Source: Spirochaetes bacterium ADurb.Bin110
Lineage (GTDB): Bacteria; Spirochaetota; Spirochaetia; Treponematales; Rectinemataceae
NCBI GenBank assembly: GCA_002070755.1
Contig: MWDY01000275.1
Location: 1 to 15,926, forward strand
DNA: 15,926 nt
Direction: 5' to 3'
This document shows positions 1 to 7,140 of the stretch, piece by piece. The notes under the pieces are model-generated. The model saw nothing but the letters and a program-made list of their open reading frames with translations, was not told the origin of the DNA and searched no databases. Made by a program: the position numbers and the translations under genes. Numbering within the stretch: position 1 is the stretch's first letter; every line of letters begins with the position of its first letter.

Positions 1-892
1 CTTACTGCATGCCTTATTCCCTTTTAAGTTCGTTGTGCATCTGCATCCGGCGCTGGTAAATGGTCTACTATGTTCGACCGAAGCTCTCGAAAAGACACCT
101 GAGCTATTTGGAGAAGAAGCTGAAGTTCTCCCTTATACCACGCCTGGATATACTCTTGCAGAGAGAGTCCGAACATTATTTAGAATACGCAAATCCATGG
201 GCAAAGGCCCAATTAGAATACTTTTCTTGCAGAATCATGGAGTATTCGTAGCTGCAGATAATGCTGATGAGATAGATGATCTATATAGGTATATTTTTAA
301 TACTCTAGAAAAATGTGTGAAGCCGTTGCCGGTGGATGATGATTCTTATTCTATAGTAGGCAAGGCTAAGAATAATACTCTGTCAGAGAAGATGAAAATA
401 GCGATGGAAGCGATGTCCTCGGAATTTAACGTAAGATTTTTCTTTACGTCAAATTCGCTTTTGGATTATTTTCTAGGCTCAAACGAGGCTTTTGAACCAC
501 TTAGCCAAGCCTTCACACCCGATCACATTGTCTATGCTGGCGCTTGGCCTCTTTTTCTCAGCCAATCAGCGGCCAGCGACCCCGAATACCTCAGATCAAC
601 AATACATGAATACATCGCTGACCATGATGAGCTACCAAAGATCCTCGCTATCCCAAAAATTGGAGTTGTAGGCCTAGGAAAAGACGACAAGGCCGCCGAA
701 CGCGCCTGCCTTCTCTTTCAGGATGCAGCAAAAATCGCTTGGTATGCTCGGTCATTTGGAGGCGTTCATCCGATGGAACAAAAAGATGTGGATTTTATCC
801 GAGGTTGGGAAGTAGAAAAATTCCGGTCAGGGGTAGCTGCCAGCGGGCTTACCACTCCTTCTTCGGAAAGTGCTCCTATACTAAAAAATTGA
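1..892 (+). CDS. class II aldolase/adducin-family protein, probable rhamnulose-1-phosphate aldolase (5' end missing)
   Basis: Partial: the frame is open to the left edge (reading from base 2), so the GTG at 35 is not a credible start and roughly 100-150 N-terminal residues are probably outside. Class II aldolases hold a catalytic Zn2+ with three histidines. The His-Leu-His pair (codons 38-40 and 44-46, in VVHLHPALVNG) and the third His (codon 236-238, in QNHGVFVAA) are visible. In rhamnose catabolism such enzymes split L-rhamnulose-1-phosphate into dihydroxyacetone phosphate and L-lactaldehyde in the cytoplasm. The C-terminal part (about codons 500-830) resembles the segment after the aldolase core in the bifunctional RhaE/YuxG-type aldolase-dehydrogenases (PDHIVYAG, then GVVGLGKD, then WEVEKFR). 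It stops there, with no short-chain dehydrogenase domain. rhaA follows after 28 bases, which supports the rhamnose role. Another sugar-phosphate substrate is possible. Confidence 0.82.
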   Translation, partial: LLHALFPFKFVVHLHPALVNGLLCSTEALEKTPELFGEEAEVLPYTTPGYTLAERVRTLFRIRKSMGKGPIRILFLQNHGVFVAADNADEIDDLYRYIFNTLEKCVKPLPVDDDSYSIVGKAKNNTLSEKMKIAMEAMSSEFNVRFFFTSNSLLDYFLGSNEAFEPLSQAFTPDHIVYAGAWPLFLSQSAASDPEYLRSTIHEYIADHDELPKILAIPKIGVVGLGKDDKAAERACLLFQDAAKIAWYARSFGGVHPMEQKDVDFIRGWEVEKFRSGVAASGLTTPSSESAPILKN

Positions 893-904
893 TCTCTAAC
901 TATG

Positions 905-913
905 AAAGGAGGA
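905..913 (+). promoter_or_regulatory. strong Shine-Dalgarno site of rhaA
   Basis: AAAGGAGGA lies 7 bases before the ATG at 921. This near-consensus site fixes the rhaA start and suggests high translation of the isomerase from the aldolase-rhaA transcript. Confidence 0.85.
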
Positions 914-920
914 GAATTCA

Positions 921-2177
921 ATGCCCAGAACAGAGCAAGAATATAAGGCAGCACGAGAAATATATGCTGAACTTGGCATCGATACCGATCAAGCCATAGA
1001 GACTCTTACCTCTATACCACTATCCATCCATTGCTGGCAGGGAGACGATGTAATAGGCTTCGACGGAGCTACATCGCTCTCTGGCGGCATACTCTCCACA
1101 GGAAGTTATCCAGGTCGAGCGCGGAATGCCGAAGAGCTGCGGTCAGACGCAGCCTTTGCCTTTAGCCTTATACCTGGGAAAAAACGCTTTAACCTACATG
1201 CCATGTATGCAGAGACAGGCGGTGCTAAAGTAGATCGTTGCGATATTGAACCGCGCCACTATGAAGGTTGGATGGAATGGGCCAAACAACAGCATATCGG
1301 CCTGGATTTCAATCCAACTTTCTTTTCTCATCCTCTTGCAGAAAGCGGCTGGACTCTTGCTCATCCAGATAATAGTATTCGAGATTTCTGGATTCGGCAT
1401 GGCAAGGCAAGCAGACGCATAGCCCAGTCGATCGCCGATACACTCAAGGATCATGTCGTCAATAATCTCTGGGTACCCGATGGTTACAAAGATATGCCCG
1501 CCGATCGCCTAGGTCCGCGCCTAAGGCTCAAAGAGTCTCTCGATGCAATATATTCCGAAAAACTACCAAACGACCGTGTGCTCGACAGCGTAGAATCCAA
1601 ACTCTTTGGTATAGGCTCAGAAGCCTATGTAGCAGGTTCCCACGAATTCTATCTGGGCTATGCGTCCCAAAAAGCCATTGGTCTATGCTACGATATGGGC
1701 CACTTCCACCCCACCGAAAACATAGCGGACAAGATTTCTTCGACTCTTCTGTATGTGCCTTACCTGATTATCCACTTGAGCAGGGGATTGCGTTGGGACT
1801 CAGATCACATAGTCGTCTGGAATGATTCGCTCACAGATGTCTGTAGAGAAATTGTCAGGATGCATGTCTGGGAAAGAGTCCATCTTGCTCTCGATTACTT
1901 TGATTCGAGCGTCAACCGCATCTCAGCATGGATCAATGGCGCACGCAGCACCCAAAGAGCTCTCCTCTATGCTTTTCTCGAGCCTATAGAACCGATGCGC
2001 GCTGCAGAAGAACAAGGTGACTTTGGAACAAGGCTCTCCTATATCGAAGAATCCAAGTCTCTGCCTTTTAGTGCTGTATGGCACCATTATTGCGAGACAC
2101 AAAATGTCCCTTATGGTCCTAGTTGGCTCGAAGACGTAAAAGATTATGAGAAGAGAGTATTAGCGAAAAGACCATAG
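921..2177 (+). CDS. rhaA: L-rhamnose isomerase
   Basis: Converts L-rhamnose to L-rhamnulose, the first step of rhamnose catabolism, in the cytoplasm with Mn2+ or similar divalent metals. The protein has 418 residues, matching the usual length of about 420. Family stretches run the full length: GFDGATSLSGGI (46-57), KKRFNLHAMYAE (87-98), DFNPTFFSHPLA (129-140), FGIGSEAYVAGSHEF (229-243), CYDMGHFHPTE (256-266) and RWDSDHIVVWND (291-302). By comparison with the E. coli enzyme, His261, Asp293 and Asp295 are the expected metal ligands and all are present. It sits 28 bases behind the class II aldolase, so the two are almost certainly co-transcribed. Rhamnulokinase and transporter genes would be expected further left, outside the window. 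Family assignment is very secure. Confidence 0.97.
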   Translation: MPRTEQEYKAAREIYAELGIDTDQAIETLTSIPLSIHCWQGDDVIGFDGATSLSGGILSTGSYPGRARNAEELRSDAAFAFSLIPGKKRFNLHAMYAETGGAKVDRCDIEPRHYEGWMEWAKQQHIGLDFNPTFFSHPLAESGWTLAHPDNSIRDFWIRHGKASRRIAQSIADTLKDHVVNNLWVPDGYKDMPADRLGPRLRLKESLDAIYSEKLPNDRVLDSVESKLFGIGSEAYVAGSHEFYLGYASQKAIGLCYDMGHFHPTENIADKISSTLLYVPYLIIHLSRGLRWDSDHIVVWNDSLTDVCREIVRMHVWERVHLALDYFDSSVNRISAWINGARSTQRALLYAFLEPIEPMRAAEEQGDFGTRLSYIEESKSLPFSAVWHHYCETQNVPYGPSWLEDVKDYEKRVLAKRP

Positions 2178-2231
2178 TTTTAGAGAAATAGATAATCCTA
2201 AATCGCCAAACCTATACAGATATTCTCATTC

Positions 2232-2266
2232 TTGACTAATCGTATCAAAAACCTAGATATTATAAT
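2232..2266 (+). promoter_or_regulatory. possible promoter for the acyltransferase gene
   Basis: The gap between rhaA and the acyltransferase (2178-2288) holds TTGACT at 2232-2237 and a perfect TATAAT at 2261-2266. The spacer between those two is 23 bases, too long for a standard sigma-70 site. TTGACT with TAGATA (2254-2259) has a 16-base spacer but a weaker -10 box. Transcription starting near 2273 would leave a leader of about 15 bases. No clear terminator was found after rhaA, so read-through is also possible. Confidence 0.35.
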
Positions 2267-2288
2267 GTAAAGGGTAGAAAACGAAGGC

Positions 2289-3233
2289 ATGGCAAACCAA
2301 GAGAATATCGATATAAAAGAGAAAAGGTATTCAACATCTAATCCTGAAATATTAGAACAGAATTGCCCCTCGACTTCTAAGACTGACAATTTCGATATCG
2401 AAAATGAAATAAATGGAAATAGATATGCAGAAATCGTCACCCAGAGCAATAAGCCGCTTTTTGCCTTTCTGCGCTTTTCCATTAGAGAAGATCTAAGATT
2501 CATGCTGCCTCGCATTATCATGCGAACAGCAAAAACCATGCGTCGAATTCCACGAACATTCATCATCAAAACCGAAAAAGAACTCGAGCATTATGTGTTT
2601 GAGACTATTACTTTATGGGCACGTAGCATAACAAAAATTACAAAAATGGATCTCGAGGTGAGAGGCGCAGAAAAAATCATTCCCGATAGGACCTATCTTT
2701 TTGCTTCTAATCATCGATCGCCTGCGGATATACCTATTCTCTTCGTTTGCATCCCACAACCCGCTGCTTTTGTTGCTAATGACCTATTTAGAAAGATACC
2801 CGCTCTCTCTTATTGGATGCGCGCAAGCGGCTCGGTCTTTGTCGATCAAGGTAATCCACAATCAGAAGTACGCGCCCTGAAAGTCATGGAAAAGCGGCTA
2901 AAGAAGGGCCGAAGCCTCATATTATTCCCTGAGGGACATATGCACCAAGGCAAAGGAATCGGCGAGTTCAGCCGAGGTGGACTATTTGCAGCAGTTCTAT
3001 GCGGCGTCCCCATCGTACCCATATGTACCTATGGAACGGAAAAAGTCATGCGTCCTGGCAGTTTTCATATCAATCCATATCGCCATGTTGTTGTAGAATT
3101 CGGTGACCCCATTGAGACCAAAAATCTAGGTAGAGCAGACAAAAAACGCATCCACCTTGTAGTCTATGACATCATAAAAAACATGAGAACAGCTCTCGAA
3201 CAGGAGTTCTCGCCCTCAAAAAAGAAAATTTGA
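2289..3233 (+). CDS. PlsC-family 1-acyl-sn-glycerol-3-phosphate acyltransferase-like protein
   Basis: Members of this family transfer an acyl group from acyl-ACP or acyl-CoA to lysophosphatidate or related lipids at the cytoplasmic membrane. The catalytic HX4D motif is present as NHRSPAD (His142, Asp147). The acceptor-phosphate motif is LFPEG (212-216), followed by the family pattern VPIVPICTYGTE (240-251). Length is 314 residues, against about 240 for a minimal PlsC. The excess is a polar, probably disordered N-terminus of about 55 residues and a linker of about 60 residues before the core. ATG 2289 is the only upstream candidate in frame, but its ribosome site is poor (AAGG directly before the ATG, or AAAGGG about 14 bases away). 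It stands alone on the + strand and converges on the channel-like gene with 30 bases between. The exact acyl acceptor is unknown. Confidence 0.85.
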   Translation: MANQENIDIKEKRYSTSNPEILEQNCPSTSKTDNFDIENEINGNRYAEIVTQSNKPLFAFLRFSIREDLRFMLPRIIMRTAKTMRRIPRTFIIKTEKELEHYVFETITLWARSITKITKMDLEVRGAEKIIPDRTYLFASNHRSPADIPILFVCIPQPAAFVANDLFRKIPALSYWMRASGSVFVDQGNPQSEVRALKVMEKRLKKGRSLILFPEGHMHQGKGIGEFSRGGLFAAVLCGVPIVPICTYGTEKVMRPGSFHINPYRHVVVEFGDPIETKNLGRADKKRIHLVVYDIIKNMRTALEQEFSPSKKKI

Positions 3234-3263
3234 GCCTAGCATACCCCAAACAAGTACAGTCAG

Positions 3264-3947
3264 TTATCCCTCGAGATCTGTCCCGTGAGAAGCCCTCTCA
3301 CGCTCTCGAAGCGACTTGAGAAAACTCTCAACATATTGCCGGGCAATATCTTTGCAACCAAGACCAATCGCAATTGCAACTCCAAGTGCTACAGAACCAA
3401 TAAGCAATAAAAGAAGGACATTCACAATTGATTCAAATCCTAGCTGTTCGACGACCATGATGACGACAATGATATAACCCACAACTCTAATTAGTCTCTT
3501 AACCAGTGTTGCTGAAGTGAGACCTGCATTGCTCATTATCGTCATCACGAAATTTGAAAGAAAATTTGCGATAAAGATGCCAATCGTCGCGGTGATTATA
3601 GTGGCTAGAATCGATGGAATCGCGCCGTAGAGCCAAGATGAAATTGTCTCTGCGGCCCTTTTATCAAGTACTGATGCAGCTTCTGCTAAAGCAAATAGCA
3701 TTACAATCCAATATAGAAAAACACCAATCAGCTTTGAGGCAGAATATCTAACATTTCCTTTACGCAAGAATTCCTTGATACCGATCTTCTCCGAAAGCAC
3801 ATCGAACTTGAGCCAAGCCAGAACTATTGGCACGATGATCTTAAGAAGCTTCGCAATTGCCCACCCAACCAACAGAATGAGTATTGCCCCAATCCCTGAT
3901 GGCAAATTGCCGATCCATTGTTCTATTTCAATTATAATTTCATTCAC
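3264..3947 (-). CDS. small multi-pass membrane protein related to MscS-type channel TM helices
   Basis: A 227-residue hydrophobic protein with about five membrane segments near residues 17-44, 71-92, 105-135, 152-168 and 174-198. The last segment ends in AIAIGLGCKDIARQYVESFL (191-210). This closely resembles the pore-lining TM3 and following helix of MscS-like channels (typically GLGGKDIARNYL). The protein then stops after about 17 charged residues, so the soluble beta and alpha/beta domains of MscS are absent. This is typical of the conserved TM-helix family, whose function is poorly known. The GTG start at 3947 is supported by GGAGGA at 3955-3960 with a 7-base spacer. It lies 27 bases behind the opine-dehydrogenase-like gene, so it probably ends that operon. 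A metabolite-release or osmotic role is only a guess. Confidence 0.75.
   Translation of the reverse strand: MNEIIIEIEQWIGNLPSGIGAILILLVGWAIAKLLKIIVPIVLAWLKFDVLSEKIGIKEFLRKGNVRYSASKLIGVFLYWIVMLFALAEAASVLDKRAAETISSWLYGAIPSILATIITATIGIFIANFLSNFVMTIMSNAGLTSATLVKRLIRVVGYIIVVIMVVEQLGFESIVNVLLLLLIGSVALGVAIAIGLGCKDIARQYVESFLKSLRERERASHGTDLEG
3271..3309. terminator. interrupted stem-loop at the convergent gene end
   Basis: A 7-bp perfect stem (CGTGAGA 3284-3290 with TCTCACG 3296-3302, loop AGCCC) is extended by an outer 6-bp pairing (TCGAGA 3271-3276 with TCTCGA 3304-3309). It lies in the last codons of the channel-like gene, just past the stop of the convergent acyltransferase. No T-run follows on either strand, so it is not a classical intrinsic terminator. 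It could stop or stabilise both transcripts, or reflect only the Arg-Glu-Arg-Glu-Arg coding. Confidence 0.3.
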
Positions 3948-3974
3948 TCAATTTTCCTCCATTAAGAGCCCTTC

Positions 3975-5120
3975 TCAGCCCTCGGTGACAAGACGGTGGA
4001 GTTCTTCTACCGACATACCTTCGATGCCAAGAGAACGTACTGTGCGCCCATTAGCTCTATAGTCCTGGCCAAGCATCAGATTCGCAAGATCTATGATGAG
4101 GTTTATTGCTGGAGTTTCGATACCATAATTAGCAGCTATACTTGCCATAGGTACAAGGCTCATGGGTACATCTTCCCATATATAGCGATGATCGATAGAA
4201 CGTGGCGCTTTTATGCCAGCATAAGCTATGGTAGAACGAATCGCGGTACATAGATCATCTCCTGCTGAATCGTAGGTGAGATAGAGCCATTCCCTTGCTG
4301 AGACTGTCCGTATCCCTAGAGCTCGTGCTAATGCAAGTCTTTCATCGTCTATTGCTTGGAGTACCCTAGCCACTGATGGTGAAATGCCTTGAAGATAATA
4401 CTCGAAATCTCCACCTGTGGATTCGATCCATCCTGCATTTAGAAGGGTCAGAGCAGGATGAAATACAGCCCCAATATTCTCGAGGCTCGTTGCTAGAACA
4501 TTGCTCCCTGCAATGAACTGGGGAAAAGCCAGATCGATCACTTTCAGCACAACTGGTGTGAGAAACGAAGGCAGTGCACTGACGGGCACTCCATTCTTGA
4601 TGCTAAAAATATGGGCTCTATTGCGAGTGATCATCCGCGAAGCATAAACGAATGTCTGGGCTTCCACTACTACAACACGAGCCTTGCATTTTTGGCGCTG
4701 GAGCTCGGCTCTGAATTCCAATGCTCCTCCAGTCCTTCCAGGATTGAGCACAACAATCTGACCGTCCTTTAAGAAAGGCGCCATCAATGCAGCTAGATTA
4801 TAGTGCGCAGTCGAGGGAGTAACTATCATTATGACATCCGCACCTTCTAGAGCTTCCCCAATATTGGCGCTTGCCAGGCGCACTGACCCAAAGCCAGTTA
4901 CTACTCCTTCGATATCGATGCCTCCATACCAACGAATCGCATTGAGATGCTCATCGGTTCGATTATACATCTGGACTGGAAAGCCTATAATTCCTAGATG
5001 GCCTGCCATGGCGATACCGCCATTGCCCGCCCCCACTACGCACCAAACCATCTTTTTCCCTTTAGCAGCAACACGATCGAGTTGTGCTATAACGCCCTCC
5101 CAATCAGTGTCTTTCACCAT
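3975..5120 (-). CDS. NAD(P)-dependent octopine/nopaline dehydrogenase-family oxidoreductase
   Basis: Opine dehydrogenases reversibly join an amino acid to a 2-oxo acid through an imine reduced by NAD(P)H; related members reduce other keto or imine substrates. From ATG 5120 the protein has 381 residues. A Rossmann dinucleotide motif GAGNGG sits at 30-35, preceded by an unusual polar N-terminus of about 25 residues. The substrate domain shows AVFHPALTLLNAGWIE (218-233), with the His221 expected as catalytic base, and HRYIWEDVPMSLVPMASIA (311-329), typical of the family C-terminal domain. The start at 5120 is chosen because AAAAGGAG lies 4 bases upstream; the alternative GTG at 5150 has no comparable site. 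The first 17 bases overlap the end of the mutase gene, so translation is probably coupled. Family is secure; substrate is unknown. Confidence 0.85.
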   Translation of the reverse strand: MVKDTDWEGVIAQLDRVAAKGKKMVWCVVGAGNGGIAMAGHLGIIGFPVQMYNRTDEHLNAIRWYGGIDIEGVVTGFGSVRLASANIGEALEGADVIMIVTPSTAHYNLAALMAPFLKDGQIVVLNPGRTGGALEFRAELQRQKCKARVVVVEAQTFVYASRMITRNRAHIFSIKNGVPVSALPSFLTPVVLKVIDLAFPQFIAGSNVLATSLENIGAVFHPALTLLNAGWIESTGGDFEYYLQGISPSVARVLQAIDDERLALARALGIRTVSAREWLYLTYDSAGDDLCTAIRSTIAYAGIKAPRSIDHRYIWEDVPMSLVPMASIAANYGIETPAINLIIDLANLMLGQDYRANGRTVRSLGIEGMSVEELHRLVTEG

Positions 5121-7062
5121 AGTGCTCCTTTTGCCCACCTCCGCTCCCACTTACCTGCCGGCTTGAGTCAGCATTACTTGAAATCGAAGGCAAAAAACCC
5201 ATCTCTTCGAGGTTCTTTGCAATCCCAAAGAGCCGCTGACTTACTGAAAGGGGCTTGCCTTCCCTATCTACTACATTAACGCCTCCATGCAGAAACTGCA
5301 CGGACTGATTAACTGCCGCTTCGAATTCATCTTTACAAGCAATGAGCCAAGGAAGAGGAAAAACGCCGGATTTTAGCATTGAATAAAAACCGCGTGGACT
5401 GTATGCATTAAGAATCGTAGCTTCAATGAATTTGATCATCTGCTTAGCCTCATTGAACAAATTCTGTGTTCGAGACTCGATCATCTCTGACTTGCCATAT
5501 TCTGGCATATCGCCTTTCTTTTTTAAGCGGCGATATTCAGAGAGGGCATGCCTAGTAATTTGCACCGATTCCTCCACTACTGGAGGATCGGCAAGCCTTA
5601 CGCCTTCCGAATAACTCACCACATGAATTATCTGTGGGCTTGCTGGACTATCTGGCTCAATGTCATCCATGAGCATAGTTACCGCAGCGAGTTGAGCCCG
5701 AGCCTTTTCTAAATCAGACGAAAAGTAGTCTAGCCCTCCCCGAGGCTGCAGAATTACGGAAAAATTGGGTCCTTCAAGCTCGCGAACAAGCATGCGCAAG
5801 GCACGCGCCTTGGCAATATCTTGGATTCCCCAGGTATATTTAGGCGTATTAAGCATAATCTGAAGGATCAAAGTGCGAATCCCCTGCGCCTTTGCTGCCT
5901 TAGCTGCAACATAACCAGATACAATGTAGCTTACATCATCACATCCACGAAAAGCAAACTGATGCGGCACATTTGGTTCCATGGGTTTACCGCTCGATGC
6001 GATATGACGCAGAGCCTCGAAATGCTCTTCGAGATTCTGCAAGACGGTGTTCTCTCCTCGGCCATCGAGCTGAGAAAACCACCAAAAAGAAAGGGCATGC
6101 CAGCAAATGTCCAGAGCTTCTTCATGCATTCTTGTCATGTCTGGCACATGTTTTGTTCCTGCATAGGTGCGGATAAACATAGGCCGCCCAGCTTCCCAGA
6201 CTTGGCGATATTCCGCTGCACTGTTGATAGGCACACCGCCACCGTTCGGAAGGCCTGTCCAATCTTCTCCAAAATGACTCTGGGTTAGCTGAGAACTTCC
6301 AATAGAGAGAACATCTAGAAGCCTTCCTTTCGCTAGTTGCTTTGTCCAGTCGAGAAATAGTGCAACTGCTTGCTCACGATCCTCTGCATAAGGGCCTACA
6401 TGGGCTCGCATTAGCGGAGGAAATCCATGGTTAATGCCATGATGTACGCGATCCAGTACTTGCTCTCCCCAGAGGCCGAATCTTTTGGAATCAGAACGAT
6501 CGATAGGTTTTACTTCTAAATATTTTCTATTTTCAATGATTTCGCGGCCAAGCTCTAAACGCGCCTTGTCGTAAGCGAGCTCCACGCTCGCTTGCTCGGG
6601 CATAAGGTGGGCTGGCAAGCCTACCTTTCCCAGCACCTCTTCATAGGACTCATCGCCCTGAAATGTTGCGTCCACAATGGGCACCCGCTCTGCCGCCCGC
6701 CTGCAGGCGGGCGGCAGCCCGGCAAACCACAGAGCAACGATTGGGCCGCCTTCGCTTGCCATAAGCCCGAGGCGCCGAAGGCGCTCGACAAGGCGCGCAA
6801 AAACCTCGACCCCACGTTCAGGATCGAGTCGATATGAATAGCCTAAGATATCGATATGTCTATCGCGTATCCATCTAATTAAAACATCCAATGATCTATC
6901 ATTAGATATTGTGTCAATCTCTTTGTTAACATCGTCGCCAGCAATCTCCACTCTTATGCCACAATCTCGCAACATCTGTGCAAACGACAGAATGCCAAGC
7001 GTATGTGCATCTATCGCAGGCTTTACAAGGCCGACTACATCAGTCTGCTTTACTCTGTACAT
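5104..7062 (-). CDS. putative adenosylcobalamin-dependent mutase with N-terminal B12-binding domain
   Basis: The 652 residues begin with a B12-binding Rossmann domain. DAHTLG (18-23) fits the DxHxxG motif whose His replaces the lower cobalamin ligand; SYRL (76-79) and EGG (104-106) fit the later S..L and GG motifs. From about residue 200 to 610 comes a region resembling the glutamate (methylaspartate) mutase large subunit: GGGVPINSAAEY (274-285), VPHQFAFRGCDDVSYIVSGY (365-384), LNTPKYTWGIQDIAKAR (404-420), ILQPRGGLDYFSSDLEKA (437-454), QIIHVVSYSEG (477-487). Such enzymes rearrange carbon skeletons by radical chemistry in the cytoplasm. The substrate is not identifiable. The start is supported by GAGGAGA 8 bases upstream. 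The last residues are a Gly/Ser-rich tail. It is followed by an overlapping opine-dehydrogenase-like gene and preceded by an ATP-grasp ligase. A perfect GC-rich palindrome lies within codons 116-125. Confidence 0.78.
   Translation of the reverse strand: MYRVKQTDVVGLVKPAIDAHTLGILSFAQMLRDCGIRVEIAGDDVNKEIDTISNDRSLDVLIRWIRDRHIDILGYSYRLDPERGVEVFARLVERLRRLGLMASEGGPIVALWFAGLPPACRRAAERVPIVDATFQGDESYEEVLGKVGLPAHLMPEQASVELAYDKARLELGREIIENRKYLEVKPIDRSDSKRFGLWGEQVLDRVHHGINHGFPPLMRAHVGPYAEDREQAVALFLDWTKQLAKGRLLDVLSIGSSQLTQSHFGEDWTGLPNGGGVPINSAAEYRQVWEAGRPMFIRTYAGTKHVPDMTRMHEEALDICWHALSFWWFSQLDGRGENTVLQNLEEHFEALRHIASSGKPMEPNVPHQFAFRGCDDVSYIVSGYVAAKAAKAQGIRTLILQIMLNTPKYTWGIQDIAKARALRMLVRELEGPNFSVILQPRGGLDYFSSDLEKARAQLAAVTMLMDDIEPDSPASPQIIHVVSYSEGVRLADPPVVEESVQITRHALSEYRRLKKKGDMPEYGKSEMIESRTQNLFNEAKQMIKFIEATILNAYSPRGFYSMLKSGVFPLPWLIACKDEFEAAVNQSVQFLHGGVNVVDREGKPLSVSQRLFGIAKNLEEMGFLPSISSNADSSRQVSGSGGGQKEHYGERH
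5125..5132 (-). promoter_or_regulatory. Shine-Dalgarno site deciding the opine-dehydrogenase start
   Basis: On the minus strand AAAAGGAG ends 4 bases before the ATG at 5120. It lies inside the last codons of the mutase gene, which ends at 5104. This favours ATG 5120 over the in-frame GTG at 5150 and implies translation coupled to the mutase. Confidence 0.7.
6690..6717. repeat. perfect 28-base GC-rich palindrome inside the mutase gene
   Basis: CTGCCGCCCGCCTG is followed immediately by its exact reverse complement, centred on CTGCAG. It lies in frame in the mutase, encoding Leu-Pro-Pro-Ala-Cys-Arg-Arg-Ala-Ala (residues 116-124). It is far richer in G+C than the surrounding genes and uses CCG, CCC, CGG and GCG codons. 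It could be a short mobile or repeated palindromic element tolerated in the coding sequence, or a chance result of codon choice. Confidence 0.85.
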
Positions 7063-7110
7063 CTTAGAATCTCCTCTGTTCTCGTCATTAGCAGCACCCT
7101 TTTTGGCATA

Positions 7111-7140
7111 ATTATAAAGAGTACCTTACTAAACCTCGAA
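7111..7140 (-). promoter_or_regulatory. possible internal promoter before the mutase gene
   Basis: The 66 bases between the ATP-grasp stop (7129) and the mutase ATG (7062) carry, on the minus strand, a perfect TATAAT (7116 down to 7111). A weak -35-like TTCGAG lies 18 bases before it (7140-7135). Transcription would start near 7104 and give a leader of about 40 bases containing GAGGAGA. The -35 box is poor, so the mutase may instead depend on the upstream ligase transcript. Confidence 0.35.

Noticed and set aside
5118..5150. Longer start (GTG at 5150) for the opine-dehydrogenase-like gene
   Set aside because: No ribosome site precedes 5150, while AAAAGGAG lies 4 bases before ATG 5120, and the extra residues are only the reverse-frame coding of the mutase tail.
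5820..6290. Possible + strand gene of about 155 codons inside the mutase
   Set aside because: The minus-strand frame carries clear mutase-like motifs through the same interval, and the + strand translation is cysteine-rich without any family pattern.
6592..6837. Open frames on both strands across the GC-rich segment of the mutase gene
   Set aside because: They are explained by the GC-rich coding and the palindrome; no ribosome site or family resemblance supports a second gene.
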